NCBI RefSeq assembly: GCF_021228125.1
Contig: NZ_JAJQQS010000019.1
Coordinates: 62,001 to 126,000, forward strand
DNA from: Streptomyces albireticuli
GTDB lineage: Bacteria > Actinomycetota > Actinomycetes > Streptomycetales > Streptomycetaceae
Reading direction: 5' to 3'
Length of the DNA stretch: 64,000 nt
Below the pieces are notes generated by a model that ran no database searches, had not been told where the DNA came from, and saw only the letters and a list, made by a program, of their open reading frames with translations. Below, piece after piece: positions 43,164-52,068 of this stretch (the first letter of the stretch is position 1; each line of letters begins with the position of its first letter). The position numbers and the translations under genes were made by a program.

Positions 43164-43832
43164 TCAAGGAGCCGAGGGGGCCGGGAGCGATATCCGCGCG
43201 CGCAGCGGCTCCAGCAGGGCGTTCACCTCCCGCACGTCCTCCTCGGCGTCCAGGCGCAGGGTCACGCCGGGTTCGGAGCGGAGCGGACCGGGGCCGCAGC
43301 GGTCGCCGAACAGCTGGAGGGCGGTGCGGGGGCGGCAGCGCTTGGACTGCCACAGCAGGCCGTCCGCCCGGGCGCAGTGCTCCCGGATCAGGCGTGCCCA
43401 GTAGCGGGTCTTGTCGTAGTCCTCCTCCTCGCAGTCGACGAGCCAGGCGTCCTGCCACACCGCGGCCAGGCCCTCGGCCGTGGTGAGGTCGACCAGGGCC
43501 AGCTCGGCCGTGGTGCGCAGCACCGACAGGTGGTACCGGGAGGCCTGCGCCCAGGGCACCAGCCGGAAACCTGTGGCGTCGTCGTACCCGACCGAGCGCA
43601 GCAGGACCTCGGACAGCGCGGTCACCGGGTCCAGGGCGGCGTACAGGTAGGGGTACGGATCCTTCTCGGTGGCGTCGAAGCGGCTTCCGCGGAAGAACTC
43701 GTGGGCGAGCCGCGGGTTGAACTCGGCGGCCTCGTAGCGGTTCAGGTGCAGGCGCCACAGACGGGTGCCGGCCGCCAGCGTGTGCGTCAGCGGCTCCATC
43801 GGCAGCCCGGTGGGCGGGACATGGCGGCCCAT
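43164..43832 (-). CDS. RES-domain toxin
   Basis: A 222-residue RES-family protein. The RES core is visible from LWRLHLNRYEA through RGSRFDATEKDPYPYLYAALDPVTALSEVLLR to the C-terminal DGLLWQSKRC; the Arg, Glu and Ser expected in the NAD-binding site are present (R of LWRLH, E of SEVLLR, S of WQSKR). RES toxins degrade NAD+ and are paired with an Xre/MbcA-type antitoxin encoded just upstream, as here. The stop/start overlap TGATG joins it to the antitoxin-like gene. It is predicted to deplete cell NAD+ when freed. Confidence 0.8.
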   Translation of the reverse strand: MGRHVPPTGLPMEPLTHTLAAGTRLWRLHLNRYEAAEFNPRLAHEFFRGSRFDATEKDPYPYLYAALDPVTALSEVLLRSVGYDDATGFRLVPWAQASRYHLSVLRTTAELALVDLTTAEGLAAVWQDAWLVDCEEEDYDKTRYWARLIREHCARADGLLWQSKRCRPRTALQLFGDRCGPGPLRSEPGVTLRLDAEEDVREVNALLEPLRARISLPAPSAP

Positions 43833-44467
43833 CAGTCGCCCTCCACCAGTTCGCGCGCGGCCCGGGTCAGCTCCTCGTCGGGTACGGAGCCGAGGAGTTC
43901 GGCCGGTACGCCGCCCAGCCAGCGGTTGCCGCCGAGCCACCAGTCGGCCGCGCCCCAGGGGTCCCGGTCGGCCATGAGCAGGCGGTTGATCCGGCCGACG
44001 ACGTCCAGCGGCCGGGTGGTGCCCGACACGAACTGGAACCGGGGGTAGCGGTCGCCGAGTTCCGGGTGGCGCAGGCGGATCAGCCCGGGCTCGCCGGGGG
44101 CGGCCGCGACGTCGTCGGCGGCCAGGGCGGGCGCCGCGAGCAGCCGGGCGTGGACCGGGTCGGGCGTCGGCGGAGCGTGCAGCGTCGCCAGCAGGGCCAG
44201 CACCGGTGCGCGGTCCACCTCCGAGGCGTCCGGCGCGTCGGCGAAGCGGACGCCGTCCCGCAGGGCCCGGGTCACCGGATGCTCGTCGGGCAGGGCGCGC
44301 AGCAGTCGCCGAAGGCGGCGCAGGGCGGCCCGCACGGCCCGGGGATCGGCGGCGCCCGCCAGGCCCTGGAGGAGTACGGCCAGTTCTTCCCGTTCGTCAG
44401 GGCCGAGCGCCGCGAGGGTCCGCGGCCAGTGGTCGCCGAGCAGGGCGACGAGATCGTCGGCTGTCAT
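43832..44467 (-). CDS. Antitoxin-like protein (MbcA/ParS/Xre C-terminal type)
   Basis: A 211-residue protein directly upstream of the RES gene. The last 60 residues (INRLLMADRDPWGAADWWLG, then GGVPAELLGSVPDEEL) match the toxin-binding domain of Xre/MbcA antitoxins, with the DPWGAADWW pattern. The N-terminal 130 residues are Leu/Arg/Ala-rich helices with no clear helix-turn-helix, which differs from typical antitoxins. It overlaps both the CHAT protease gene (ATGA) and the RES gene (TGATG), so the three proteins are made together. It may be both the RES inhibitor and a protease substrate. Confidence 0.68.
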   Translation of the reverse strand: MTADDLVALLGDHWPRTLAALGPDEREELAVLLQGLAGAADPRAVRAALRRLRRLLRALPDEHPVTRALRDGVRFADAPDASEVDRAPVLALLATLHAPPTPDPVHARLLAAPALAADDVAAAPGEPGLIRLRHPELGDRYPRFQFVSGTTRPLDVVGRINRLLMADRDPWGAADWWLGGNRWLGGVPAELLGSVPDEELTRAARELVEGD

Positions 44468-47400
44468 GCGGCTGGTTCTCCTTCCCCGTGGTGATCATGT
44501 CCGGGGTGCGCGCGGGCTGCCGGTGCCGGGTTTCCCTGATGGATGAAGGCGCCCCAGAAGGCGGGCCCGGACAGCTCCGGCCGGTCTGCCGTCCGCCGCA
44601 GGTGCGGGGTCAGGCCCGGCACCGGGTACCGGGCCCCGGCGGGGGCCAGCATCCAGCGCTGGGCCGCCCGCAGGGCGTCGGGCGGGGCGAGCCCGGCGGC
44701 CACGTGGTGGTGGAAGACGGTCATCAGGACGGCCGAGGCGTCGTCGCTCACCTTCCAGCGCGAGCCGACGGCGTCGGCCGCCAGCCCGTGCACGAACGCG
44801 GTGGTGACGGTCAGCGCCTCGTCGTGGTCGCGGGTGCTCAGATCGGTCTCGCAGGCACTGAGGACGACCAGCGGCCGTCCGGCGTCGGCGGGGGCGGCCG
44901 GGGCGTCGAGCAGTTCCGTCACCGACAGCCGGCCGGCCTCGGGGCCGGCGCCGGCGGGCCGGCCCAGTTCGAGCACCGAGGAGCCCGGGTCCGCGCCGGC
45001 CGTGCCGTGGCACACGAGATGAACGACGGCGACCGGGTGCCCCGTGGCGTTCCGTGCCCCCAGCATCCCCAGCACCTCGGCCGGCGTGCCCCCGGGCAGC
45101 GGCGGCTCGAAGTCGCGGGTGTCGAACTCCCCGTACAGGGCCGCCCGGGGGTAGTACGCGTCGTGCACCGCGAGCACCTCGTCCTCGGCCATGTCGAGAC
45201 CGGCCGGCACACAGACCAGGGCCTGTCCCCGGGCGAGCGGCAGCCTCCGGGCCCGTGCCGCCCGCAGGAACTCCCGGCCGGAGGCGGCGTACGTCAGCAC
45301 GACCGGCTCGCAGGCGCGCACGGTCGCGGGAGCGCCGGCCTCGCGCCACCGCTCAGGGACGGTGAGCCGGGCGGCCTGCCAGGGGACCACGCCCAGGTTC
45401 CCGCAGGGGACGACGACCAGCCGCACCGGTGCGGCGCCCGCGTCGTCGGCCGCACGGGTGAGCAGGCCGGCGTCCCGAAGTCCTCGCTCCCACAGGCCGA
45501 GTGCGTCCAGGAGCGGTCCCATCACCCCGGTGCCGGCCCAGTCGCACAGCGCGTCCAGCGCGGCCTCCCAGCGCTCCACCCCACGGCGGGCGGAGAACCG
45601 GACGCCGGTGGCCTCCAGATAGGCGGCGACCGGGGCGCGGCCCCGCCCGGAAAGGGCCGGCAACGGCAGGACCCGCGGCGGCCGGTCCGGCACCAGGAGC
45701 AGCGCCCAGCCCTCCTCGTCCCGCTCACCGGGCAGCAGATAGACGAGGGCGTCCGCGCCCGACCGGGCGACCGCGTCCCGCAGTTCGGCGACGTCGGGTA
45801 CCCGGCCGTCCTGCCCGCCGCCGATTCCGTCTTCCTGTCCGCTGTCTTGTCCGCGCAGCAGTTCCAGGGCCCGGCGGCGCAGTCCGCTGGGCAGTTCGGG
45901 CCCGTCGAGCGGCCCGTCGAGCAGCGCCGTCAGCAACTCGGACGGTCCCGCCCCCGGCGCCGTGCCGCCCGCGCCGGGCCGCGCGTCCCGCCACTGCCGG
46001 GCCAGCTCCTCCTCTCCCAGCGCGGCGAGCCGTTCCGGCACGGTGGCCGAGACGGCCGCGGCCGCGAGCACGAGGGCGCGGCCGGCCTCCAGACAGGCCA
46101 CCGCCTGGTCCGGACGGCCGGCCCGTACCGCCCAGGAAGCGGCGGTCAGCCCGCGCGCGGCGCCGCCCCGGGCGGTCTCCAGCCCGTGCTGTACCCCCTG
46201 TTGCAGCAGGACGTCGGCGGCGGTCGCGCGCAGCGAGTCGCGGGCGTCGGCGACGGCCCGCGCGAGGTCGGGCCCGGCGTCGGGACCCTTGCCACGGCCG
46301 GCCCGCGCGGCATAGCCCTCGGCCAGGTCCCAGTACAGCGCGGAGGCGACCGCGGCGGTACCGGAGGACAGCTCACCACGGGCGCGCTCCAGCTCGGCGA
46401 GGGCCTCGTCCAGCAGGGCCGGCTCCCGCTCGGCCCGGTACCTGAGGGCGAACGCCATGGCGATGCCCATCCGGGTGCGGATCCGCTGGTCGGCGACGAC
46501 GGGCGTGTGCCGGAGGGACGCCCGGGCCCGCTCCACGGCCGCGGCGACCCGCTCGGGTTCCGGATCGAGGAAGGAGGTGAGGGCCGTCAGGGGCGCCCAC
46601 AGGGCGTCCATGAGCCGCAGCGCGAAGGGTTGGGCCTGGGCGGCGCGGTACGCCTGGTCCAGGTAATGGCTCGCACTGCGCAGCGCGCCGGTGCCGGAGG
46701 TGGCCTTGGCGAGGGCCAGATGGGCGTAGCCCAGGAGGAAGAGCGGTACGAACCGCTGTCCGGCCGCCGTCGTGGAAGCCCCGGTCCGGTCCTGGCGTCC
46801 GGCTTCGGGCCCGGCCGGTTCGTCGAGCTCGTCCAGCAGATCGAGCGCGTCCCCGATCAGCGCCTCCAGGGCCGGTACGTCCTCGGCGTCGGCGGCCCGG
46901 GAGAGCTTCACCATCAGGAGCATGTTCCGGTTCGACCGCAGCACGTCCAGGGCCTCGGGGCGGTCCTGCGGCTGCCGCGCGACCAACGGTCCGACGCCGG
47001 GCGCGAGCGACTGCTGGAGCAGTTCCTCGGCCACGGCGGAGTCCAGTCTGCTGCCGCCGGTCAGCGCGGATCCGGCGAGCACCCCGGGCAGTACCCCGCG
47101 CACCAGCCAGGCGAAGCCCTCGTCCGGCCCCTGCTCCTCGGCGGCTCTGCGCAGCAGACGCAGGGACTCCTCGTACTGACCGGAGTCTCCGGTGCGGGCG
47201 CCCAGGAGCGCGCGGGCCATGGCCAGCACGCTGTCGGAGATCTGCAGGCCCGTCTTAGGCGCGGGCGCGCCGGCCTCGTGGAGCAGGTCGGAGATCTGGT
47301 CCGCCGTGAGCGCGCCGGGCTGGGAGACCTCCGCCATGAGGCCGAGCAGCGGCCGTAGCTCCTGTTGCTCGTCCTGGGTGGGGGGCTGCATGCCGGCCGG

Positions 47401-48132
47401 GGGCAGTTCCTCGGCCGAGGCGGGGAGCATGCGCATCAGCGGCTGGATCAACGGCGCCATCGGTCCCAGCAGACTCTGGTCCAGGGTGTTCATCCGGTGC
47501 ACCAGACCCAGCACTCGCGTGGTGTCCCCGGTGGTGAGTGCCGCGTGGAGTTCGGTCTGGAAGGCGAGGATCTCCGCCATGCCCGGCGGCAGCCCTTCGC
47601 GTTTGCTCGCGGCGAGTTCGTGGGCGAGCTGTTCGAGCTCGGGCGCGGCCTCGATCAGCCCGGGCCCGTTCAGCCGCTCGGGCACCGACGCGTCCAGGAC
47701 GCCCTGCACCGCGTCCAGGCTCAGCGGCCCGCCCGCGCCGAACCGGCCCACGAGCAGGACGAGCAGGTCCCGTGCCGCGTCCGTGCGCGGACCGGTGCCG
47801 AGCAGGTCGCCCGCCCGCGCCCGGCGCAGCAAGGCGATGGCTTCCTTGCGATCGGCCTCCTCGCGCGCATCGGTCCACCGCGCGCCGATGAGCGCGCCCA
47901 GCCGCGCGAGGAACACCGGGACCACCGGGTCGTCCGGCAGCCGCCCGGTCAGCTCCGGCAGGAGCGACCGCATCTCCTCGACGAGCGCGTCCCGTTCGGC
48001 GGCGGGCGGCCCCGGTGCGGGCTCCTTCGCGGCCGGCAGCACCCGGGCCCCGGCGGAGCGCCGAACGAGGTCCCGGGCACGGTCCACGAGCTCACCGATG
48101 GGTTGTTCCGCAGTTTCGTCCTGTATGCCCAA
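44464..48132 (-). CDS. TPR-CHAT caspase-like protease
   Basis: A 1,222-residue protein. Residues 1 to about 780 are helical repeats of TPR type; residues about 790-1200 are a CHAT domain, a clan CD (caspase-like) protease. The catalytic His is H1042 (HLVCHGTAG) and the Cys is C1094 (LSACETD), both intact, so it should be active. TPR-CHAT proteins are activated by partner sensing and cleave a specific substrate. Translation is coupled to the antitoxin-like and RES genes. I infer that it cuts the antitoxin, or is held by it, and releases the RES toxin. ATG/GTG choice near 48132 is not critical. Confidence 0.85.
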   Translation of the reverse strand: MGIQDETAEQPIGELVDRARDLVRRSAGARVLPAAKEPAPGPPAAERDALVEEMRSLLPELTGRLPDDPVVPVFLARLGALIGARWTDAREEADRKEAIALLRRARAGDLLGTGPRTDAARDLLVLLVGRFGAGGPLSLDAVQGVLDASVPERLNGPGLIEAAPELEQLAHELAASKREGLPPGMAEILAFQTELHAALTTGDTTRVLGLVHRMNTLDQSLLGPMAPLIQPLMRMLPASAEELPPAGMQPPTQDEQQELRPLLGLMAEVSQPGALTADQISDLLHEAGAPAPKTGLQISDSVLAMARALLGARTGDSGQYEESLRLLRRAAEEQGPDEGFAWLVRGVLPGVLAGSALTGGSRLDSAVAEELLQQSLAPGVGPLVARQPQDRPEALDVLRSNRNMLLMVKLSRAADAEDVPALEALIGDALDLLDELDEPAGPEAGRQDRTGASTTAAGQRFVPLFLLGYAHLALAKATSGTGALRSASHYLDQAYRAAQAQPFALRLMDALWAPLTALTSFLDPEPERVAAAVERARASLRHTPVVADQRIRTRMGIAMAFALRYRAEREPALLDEALAELERARGELSSGTAAVASALYWDLAEGYAARAGRGKGPDAGPDLARAVADARDSLRATAADVLLQQGVQHGLETARGGAARGLTAASWAVRAGRPDQAVACLEAGRALVLAAAAVSATVPERLAALGEEELARQWRDARPGAGGTAPGAGPSELLTALLDGPLDGPELPSGLRRRALELLRGQDSGQEDGIGGGQDGRVPDVAELRDAVARSGADALVYLLPGERDEEGWALLLVPDRPPRVLPLPALSGRGRAPVAAYLEATGVRFSARRGVERWEAALDALCDWAGTGVMGPLLDALGLWERGLRDAGLLTRAADDAGAAPVRLVVVPCGNLGVVPWQAARLTVPERWREAGAPATVRACEPVVLTYAASGREFLRAARARRLPLARGQALVCVPAGLDMAEDEVLAVHDAYYPRAALYGEFDTRDFEPPLPGGTPAEVLGMLGARNATGHPVAVVHLVCHGTAGADPGSSVLELGRPAGAGPEAGRLSVTELLDAPAAPADAGRPLVVLSACETDLSTRDHDEALTVTTAFVHGLAADAVGSRWKVSDDASAVLMTVFHHHVAAGLAPPDALRAAQRWMLAPAGARYPVPGLTPHLRRTADRPELSGPAFWGAFIHQGNPAPAARAHPGHDHHGEGEPAA

Positions 48133-48378
48133 CGCCCCTCCCAGGCAAGCGAATCCAGACCATCATGGCCCGATCGCCCGGTGTGCGGGGAGCGGTTCGG
48201 CGGGCCCGCGGAACCCGCCCGGTAATCGACCGGGGAGCACCCCGGACGGCAGCGTCCCCGGGCGGTCCGCGTGGCAGCATCGAGGACACGGGGGCCGCGC
48301 GTACGGGTCTCGCCTCCGTCCGGCCCTCTCTGTCCGGCCCTCTCGTCGAGGGGCCCTCGTCCTGGAAGGCGGCCGCTC

Positions 48379-48684
48379 TTGACCGTGCTCCCTTACCTCG
48401 AGGTCACCGCCGCGTCCTACGCCGCCTCGTACACCGCCGGGCTACGGGTGACGGGCACCGGGGACGGCGCCGTACTCAGCGGCACCTGCCCCCGCTGCGC
48501 GTGCCCGTTCGACTTCACCTACACCCGCCGCGTCTACCGCCACCGGCCCATCGGCGGCCGGTCCGCGCACGCCGCCACGGTGCCCGTCCTGTGCGTGTGC
48601 GAGACCGCGCACACGGGGCGCCCCGCCGACGAGGAGGGCTGCGGCGCGTACTGGAACGTCCTGCTGGAGAGGACGCCGCGATGA
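48379..48684 (+). CDS. Small cysteine-rich (zinc-ribbon-like) protein
   Basis: A 101-residue protein with a CPRCACPF motif at about residue 34-41 and later CVCETAHTG and GCGAY, which could form a zinc ribbon. The start is uncertain: TTG at 48379 with GGAAGGCGG upstream is chosen, GTG at 48385 is possible. It overlaps the next gene by 4 bp (ATGA). It is divergent from the CHAT operon and may belong to the island. I do not recognise the family. Confidence 0.6.
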   Translation: MTVLPYLEVTAASYAASYTAGLRVTGTGDGAVLSGTCPRCACPFDFTYTRRVYRHRPIGGRSAHAATVPVLCVCETAHTGRPADEEGCGAYWNVLLERTPR

Positions 48685-49334
48685 CCTGGCGGGCCCGCCC
48701 CGGCCCGGCCGGGACACCGGCCGACCGGATCGCCGCCCGCCACGGACGCCTGCTGCTGCACCAGGAGCTGCCGCGCGTCCGGGAGTCGGCACTGGCCTGG
48801 CGCAACGGACTGGGCGCGCTCCTGGCCGGACTCATCGGATTCGGCCTGCTCAAGGGCCGTACGGACGTGGGGGCGCTCGCGGCACCGTACGGCGCGGTCG
48901 TCGGCGGGCTGCTGCTGTGCGCACTCCTGTGCGCGGTGGGCGGAGCGGTCCTGCTCCTGCGCGCCGCCCACGGCCGGCCGGCCGCCTCGGAACTGCCCGG
49001 ACCCGCCCCGGGCACGTTGCCCGCCGGCCCGGTCACCGCCGACCACACGGAGGCGCTGCACGCCGCGCGGGCCCTGACCCGCGGCGTCCTGGCCACCCTG
49101 GGCTGCGCCGCGGTACTGACCGCGGCCGTGGCGCTGACCTGGTACGGCCCGGCGAAGGACGGCCCCCGGATCGCCGTCACGACCCCTACCGGAAGCCCCT
49201 GCGGCGAACCACTGCGCACGGCCGACGGCCGGCTCGCGCTCAGAACGGACGCGGGCGAGGTGACCGTCGACCTGTCGACCGCCGTGACGCTGCGCGCGGT
49301 GGCTTCCTGCGCCGCGCTGCCCGGTTCTTCATGA
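48681..49334 (+). CDS. Membrane protein of unknown function
   Basis: A 217-residue protein with two adjacent transmembrane helices (GLGALLAGLIGFGLL, then GAVVGGLLLCALLCAVGGAVLLL) and a third (ATLGCAAVLTAAVALTWYG), followed by a short external tail with two cysteines (SPCGEP, ASCAAL). The N-terminus is cytosolic and Arg-rich. It is translationally coupled to the zinc-ribbon-like gene and they probably form a two-protein membrane unit. No family was recognised. Confidence 0.65.
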   Translation: MTWRARPGPAGTPADRIAARHGRLLLHQELPRVRESALAWRNGLGALLAGLIGFGLLKGRTDVGALAAPYGAVVGGLLLCALLCAVGGAVLLLRAAHGRPAASELPGPAPGTLPAGPVTADHTEALHAARALTRGVLATLGCAAVLTAAVALTWYGPAKDGPRIAVTTPTGSPCGEPLRTADGRLALRTDAGEVTVDLSTAVTLRAVASCAALPGSS

Positions 49335-49356
49335 CCGGCGTTCTCCAGGATGTCCC

Positions 49357-49449
49357 GTCGACCACACCAAGTTCGCCAACCAGGGGCTGTACGCGGTGGC
49401 CCCCCTCACCGACTTCGACCTGGACCTGGTGGACGACGACGCCGCCCCG
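49357..49449 (+). pseudogene. DeoR-family regulator remnant (C-terminal fragment)
   Basis: One frame encodes a 31-residue stretch beginning VDHTKF and continuing GLYAVAPLTDFDLDLVDDD, which closely matches the end of DeoR/GlpR effector domains (V-D-H-T-K-F-G...G-L-Y...AP-L-T-D-F-D). No start codon, helix-turn-helix or upstream domain is present, and downstream sequence loses the pattern. It is a leftover of a deleted gene and marks a recombination border between the island and the next cluster. Confidence 0.6.
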
Positions 49450-49560
49450 GACACGGCCCGCGGCGGCGGCCCCTGGGCGCGGGCGCTGGCACCATCTCAG
49501 CCCCGCCCCGGTGGGCCTCCTCGCACCCGGGTGTCGAGGGAGCGCGCTCCCGCGAAGTGG

Positions 49561-50475
49561 CTACACGTGCGGCAGTTCGTCCGCCGCCCGGAAGTGTTCC
49601 CGTAGGAGCCGGGACCTCGCGAGAGCTTCCGCGACGTCCGGGTAGTCCTGCCCAACCCTGTGGGCGTACCTCGCGCAAAGTTCCCTTCTCTTATCCGGGT
49701 TGTTGTGCAGGAGTGTCTTCGCGTTCCACAGGTGGGTGAACGTCGTGTTCTTCCGCCCGGACCACAGCTCGACGCCCGTGAAGTCGCGCAGGAACGAACC
49801 GATGCGCACGCCGTACGCCTTCGCGCACATGGGCAGCAGCCGCTGCTCCGCGAAAATCGGGTACGTGGGGAGCGCCCCTTCCGGTTCCGACCGGACCGGG
49901 TTGCCCTCCATGAATGACAGCGCCCGGTCGGCGTAGGCGTTCTTGAACGTGTTTTCGGCGAAGAGGAGCAGCGCGGCGCTACAGGGGGTGACCGACCAGT
50001 CCAGCCCGCTCCAGTCGAACCCAGGCGGAGCGACGAGGCGGTCCCGGCCGACATAGGCGGCGAAGCCGAGTGACTCCTCGTGCAGGCTCATCACCTCCGC
50101 GGTGACAAGCTGCTGGATGCCTGCCCAGACGACGAGATCTATGTCCATGACACAGCACGGCGCTTCTTCCTGCCGCAGGGCCACGATCTTGCCGAAGGAC
50201 CAGAAGACGCCGCAGTTGATCGCCCGGGACGCCGACTCCAGGAGTTCGGTGTCGACACCGCCGTCCCAGAGGTCCAGAAGCTCCAGCCGGTCGTAGAAAT
50301 CCCGGCCTGCGGCATCCGTGTAGAGCCGGATCACCCCGTTGTGCCGGCGCCATTCGAGAGCCGACAGGATCGTGGTGAGGACTTCGAAGTCCTCCTGCCG
50401 GTACGGAGAGCCGTCGGCTCGTGAGACGTAGTAATTCGTGGTCGGCCGGGTGGAAAGGACATGGATCGCCTTCAC
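49561..50475 (-). CDS. DUF6734 glycosyltransferase-like protein, copy 1
   Basis: A 304-residue protein, start GTG at 50475. It begins KAIHVLSTRP, then has a strand-helix pattern and VMDIDLVVW (about residues 113-121), in which DxD resembles the metal-binding motif of GT-A glycosyltransferases. LPMCAKAYG and FTHLWNAK occur in the C-terminal half. It is a close paralogue of the next upstream gene (same length, same motifs). DUF6734 proteins are poorly characterised. It is the last gene of an operon headed by a radical SAM-peptidase fusion, so it may glycosylate or bind that enzyme's product. Confidence 0.7.
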   Translation of the reverse strand: MKAIHVLSTRPTTNYYVSRADGSPYRQEDFEVLTTILSALEWRRHNGVIRLYTDAAGRDFYDRLELLDLWDGGVDTELLESASRAINCGVFWSFGKIVALRQEEAPCCVMDIDLVVWAGIQQLVTAEVMSLHEESLGFAAYVGRDRLVAPPGFDWSGLDWSVTPCSAALLLFAENTFKNAYADRALSFMEGNPVRSEPEGALPTYPIFAEQRLLPMCAKAYGVRIGSFLRDFTGVELWSGRKNTTFTHLWNAKTLLHNNPDKRRELCARYAHRVGQDYPDVAEALARSRLLREHFRAADELPHV

Positions 50476-50545
50476 CGTGGCCGCCTCTCACGATGCTCTG
50501 CCCGGCGGTCCCGCTCGCCGACGCGGCCCGCGGGTGGTGATTCCC

Positions 50546-51448
50546 TCACGACAGGTACCGCTGGACGCTCGGCATATGGGGCAGCATTCCCACGAGTTCG
50601 GGGTAGTCGGTGCGGAGCCGGGCCACGCACTGCCGGCAGAACGCCTCCCGCCGGTCCGGGTCCTTCTTGAGCGTGTCCTTGTAGGCCCAGACATGAGTGA
50701 CCAGCCGGTTCTCCCCGCCGTCGGCCATCGTCTCGCTGTTGCGCTCGGGCCGAGGCCAGTCGAGGAAGTACGCCGGCCGGATCCCCAGTCTCAGCGCGCA
50801 CATCGGCAGCAGCCGTTGGGCCACAAAGACGTCGTAGACCGGCAGTCGGCTTTCGGCCTCCCGGCGTGTGGGGTTCCCCAGGATGAATTCCATCGCCTTG
50901 GCGTGGAACATCTCGGTGAGCCGTTCGTCCGCGAAGTAGGTCAGTGAGGCGTTGCACGGGAGCGCTTCCCAATCCCACTCCTCCCAGACGTAACCGGTGG
51001 GCGTGGTCAGCTCGCCCTGAGGCTTGTACACACCGTGGTGCAGGGGCTCCGTGTGCAGCGCCATGAAGTCCGAGGTGATCAGTTTCTCGATCGGTCCCCA
51101 GACGACGAGGTCCGTGTCCAGCGAGAAGAAGGGTGCCGTCTCCGCCCGGAGGGCCGCGACGCGGCCGGCGGTCCAGAACACGTCGTGGCTGATAGAGGCG
51201 GGAAGCGCCTCCAGGACGTCCGTGTCGATGCCGCCGTCCCAGAGTTCCGTCATTCCCAGCCGCCGGTAATACGCCGCTCCGACATGGTCGGTGTACAGCT
51301 TGATCGGGCCGTTGAAGCGGCGCCAGGCCGCTGCCGAGAGGATGGTCGTGAGGAGTTCGAAGTCCTCGACCTGATAGCCGTCGGGGCCCTTCAGCCGCCC
51401 CAGGTACGGCACGGAGGGCAAGGTGGAATTGACGTGGATGGCCTTCAT
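50546..51448 (-). CDS. DUF6734 glycosyltransferase-like protein, copy 2
   Basis: A 300-residue paralogue of the neighbour at 49561, sharing MKAIHV, the EDFE-LTTILSA-WRR-NG block, LDTDLVVWG and the LPMCAL/THVWAYK regions. The DxD-like motif is intact. Its ATG (51448) overlaps the upstream stop (ATGA), and 70 bp separate it from the next copy. Tandem duplication with divergence suggests that the two act on related but different positions or sugars. The substrate is unknown. Confidence 0.7.
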   Translation of the reverse strand: MKAIHVNSTLPSVPYLGRLKGPDGYQVEDFELLTTILSAAAWRRFNGPIKLYTDHVGAAYYRRLGMTELWDGGIDTDVLEALPASISHDVFWTAGRVAALRAETAPFFSLDTDLVVWGPIEKLITSDFMALHTEPLHHGVYKPQGELTTPTGYVWEEWDWEALPCNASLTYFADERLTEMFHAKAMEFILGNPTRREAESRLPVYDVFVAQRLLPMCALRLGIRPAYFLDWPRPERNSETMADGGENRLVTHVWAYKDTLKKDPDRREAFCRQCVARLRTDYPELVGMLPHMPSVQRYLS

Positions 51449-52023
51449 CCGGCACCGGGGCTTCGGTGGCCTGTGAGCCGGTTGACGACCGCGGCCAACT
51501 GCGCGAGGACCGGGCGGACGCTCGGGGGAGCCATCGACGCGCGCAACACGAACGGGACCTGCCCCCGTTCGATCCTCATCGTCGCGTTCTCGCCCTTCGG
51601 GGGATCCTCGTCCTCAAGGGGGAACCACAGGGTGATCCGGGCGTTCCCCGCCGTGATGACGACCGAACCGACGAGCGAGTCCGGCACGTATCCCTCGTCC
51701 TTGTTCGCCGGGAGCCCCATCAGGGTTTCGACGTCCAGCTGCCGCGCCAGTGCCGCCAGTTCCTCGGGGCGGACCGCCGCCGCGAACCGCTCGTCGACAT
51801 CCCGCAGCTCGTCCACATGGGTCACCTCGGCCTCGCCCCGCGAGGGGATCGAGGCCTGGAAGTCGACCCGCTGTCCGGGGCAGCCCCCGTAGCAGCGCAA
51901 GTTGATCGTCACGTCGTCGGAAGCGCCCTCTCGAGCACTCTCGAGCGGGCCGGCCAGCCGTGACACCGCGGCCTTCATGCGCTCGATGTCGGGCCGGGTG
52001 AATGATTCGATGATGACCCTCAT
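51445..52023 (-). CDS. Unknown protein in the radical SAM-peptidase operon
   Basis: A 192-residue cytosolic protein. It has an N-terminal strand-helix start (MRVIIESFTRPDIERMKAAV), a CYGGCPGQRVDF segment with two cysteines, and a hydrophobic core near DSLVGSVVITAGNARITLWF. No family was recognised. It lies 45 bp after the radical SAM fusion gene and overlaps the DUF6734 gene as ATGA. The two close cysteines could be metal ligands. It is too large and not repetitive enough to be an obvious RiPP precursor, though a leader-peptide-carrying role is not excluded. Confidence 0.6.
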   Translation of the reverse strand: MRVIIESFTRPDIERMKAAVSRLAGPLESAREGASDDVTINLRCYGGCPGQRVDFQASIPSRGEAEVTHVDELRDVDERFAAAVRPEELAALARQLDVETLMGLPANKDEGYVPDSLVGSVVITAGNARITLWFPLEDEDPPKGENATMRIERGQVPFVLRASMAPPSVRPVLAQLAAVVNRLTGHRSPGAG

Positions 52024-52068
52024 TTTGTCCTCGTCCTCGTTCTCATCCTCGTCCTGAAGCGTCCGGGC

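Noticed and set aside
48133..48378. Small gene between the CHAT gene and the zinc-ribbon-like gene
   Set aside because: Frames are Arg/Pro-rich; the region is better read as divergent promoters.
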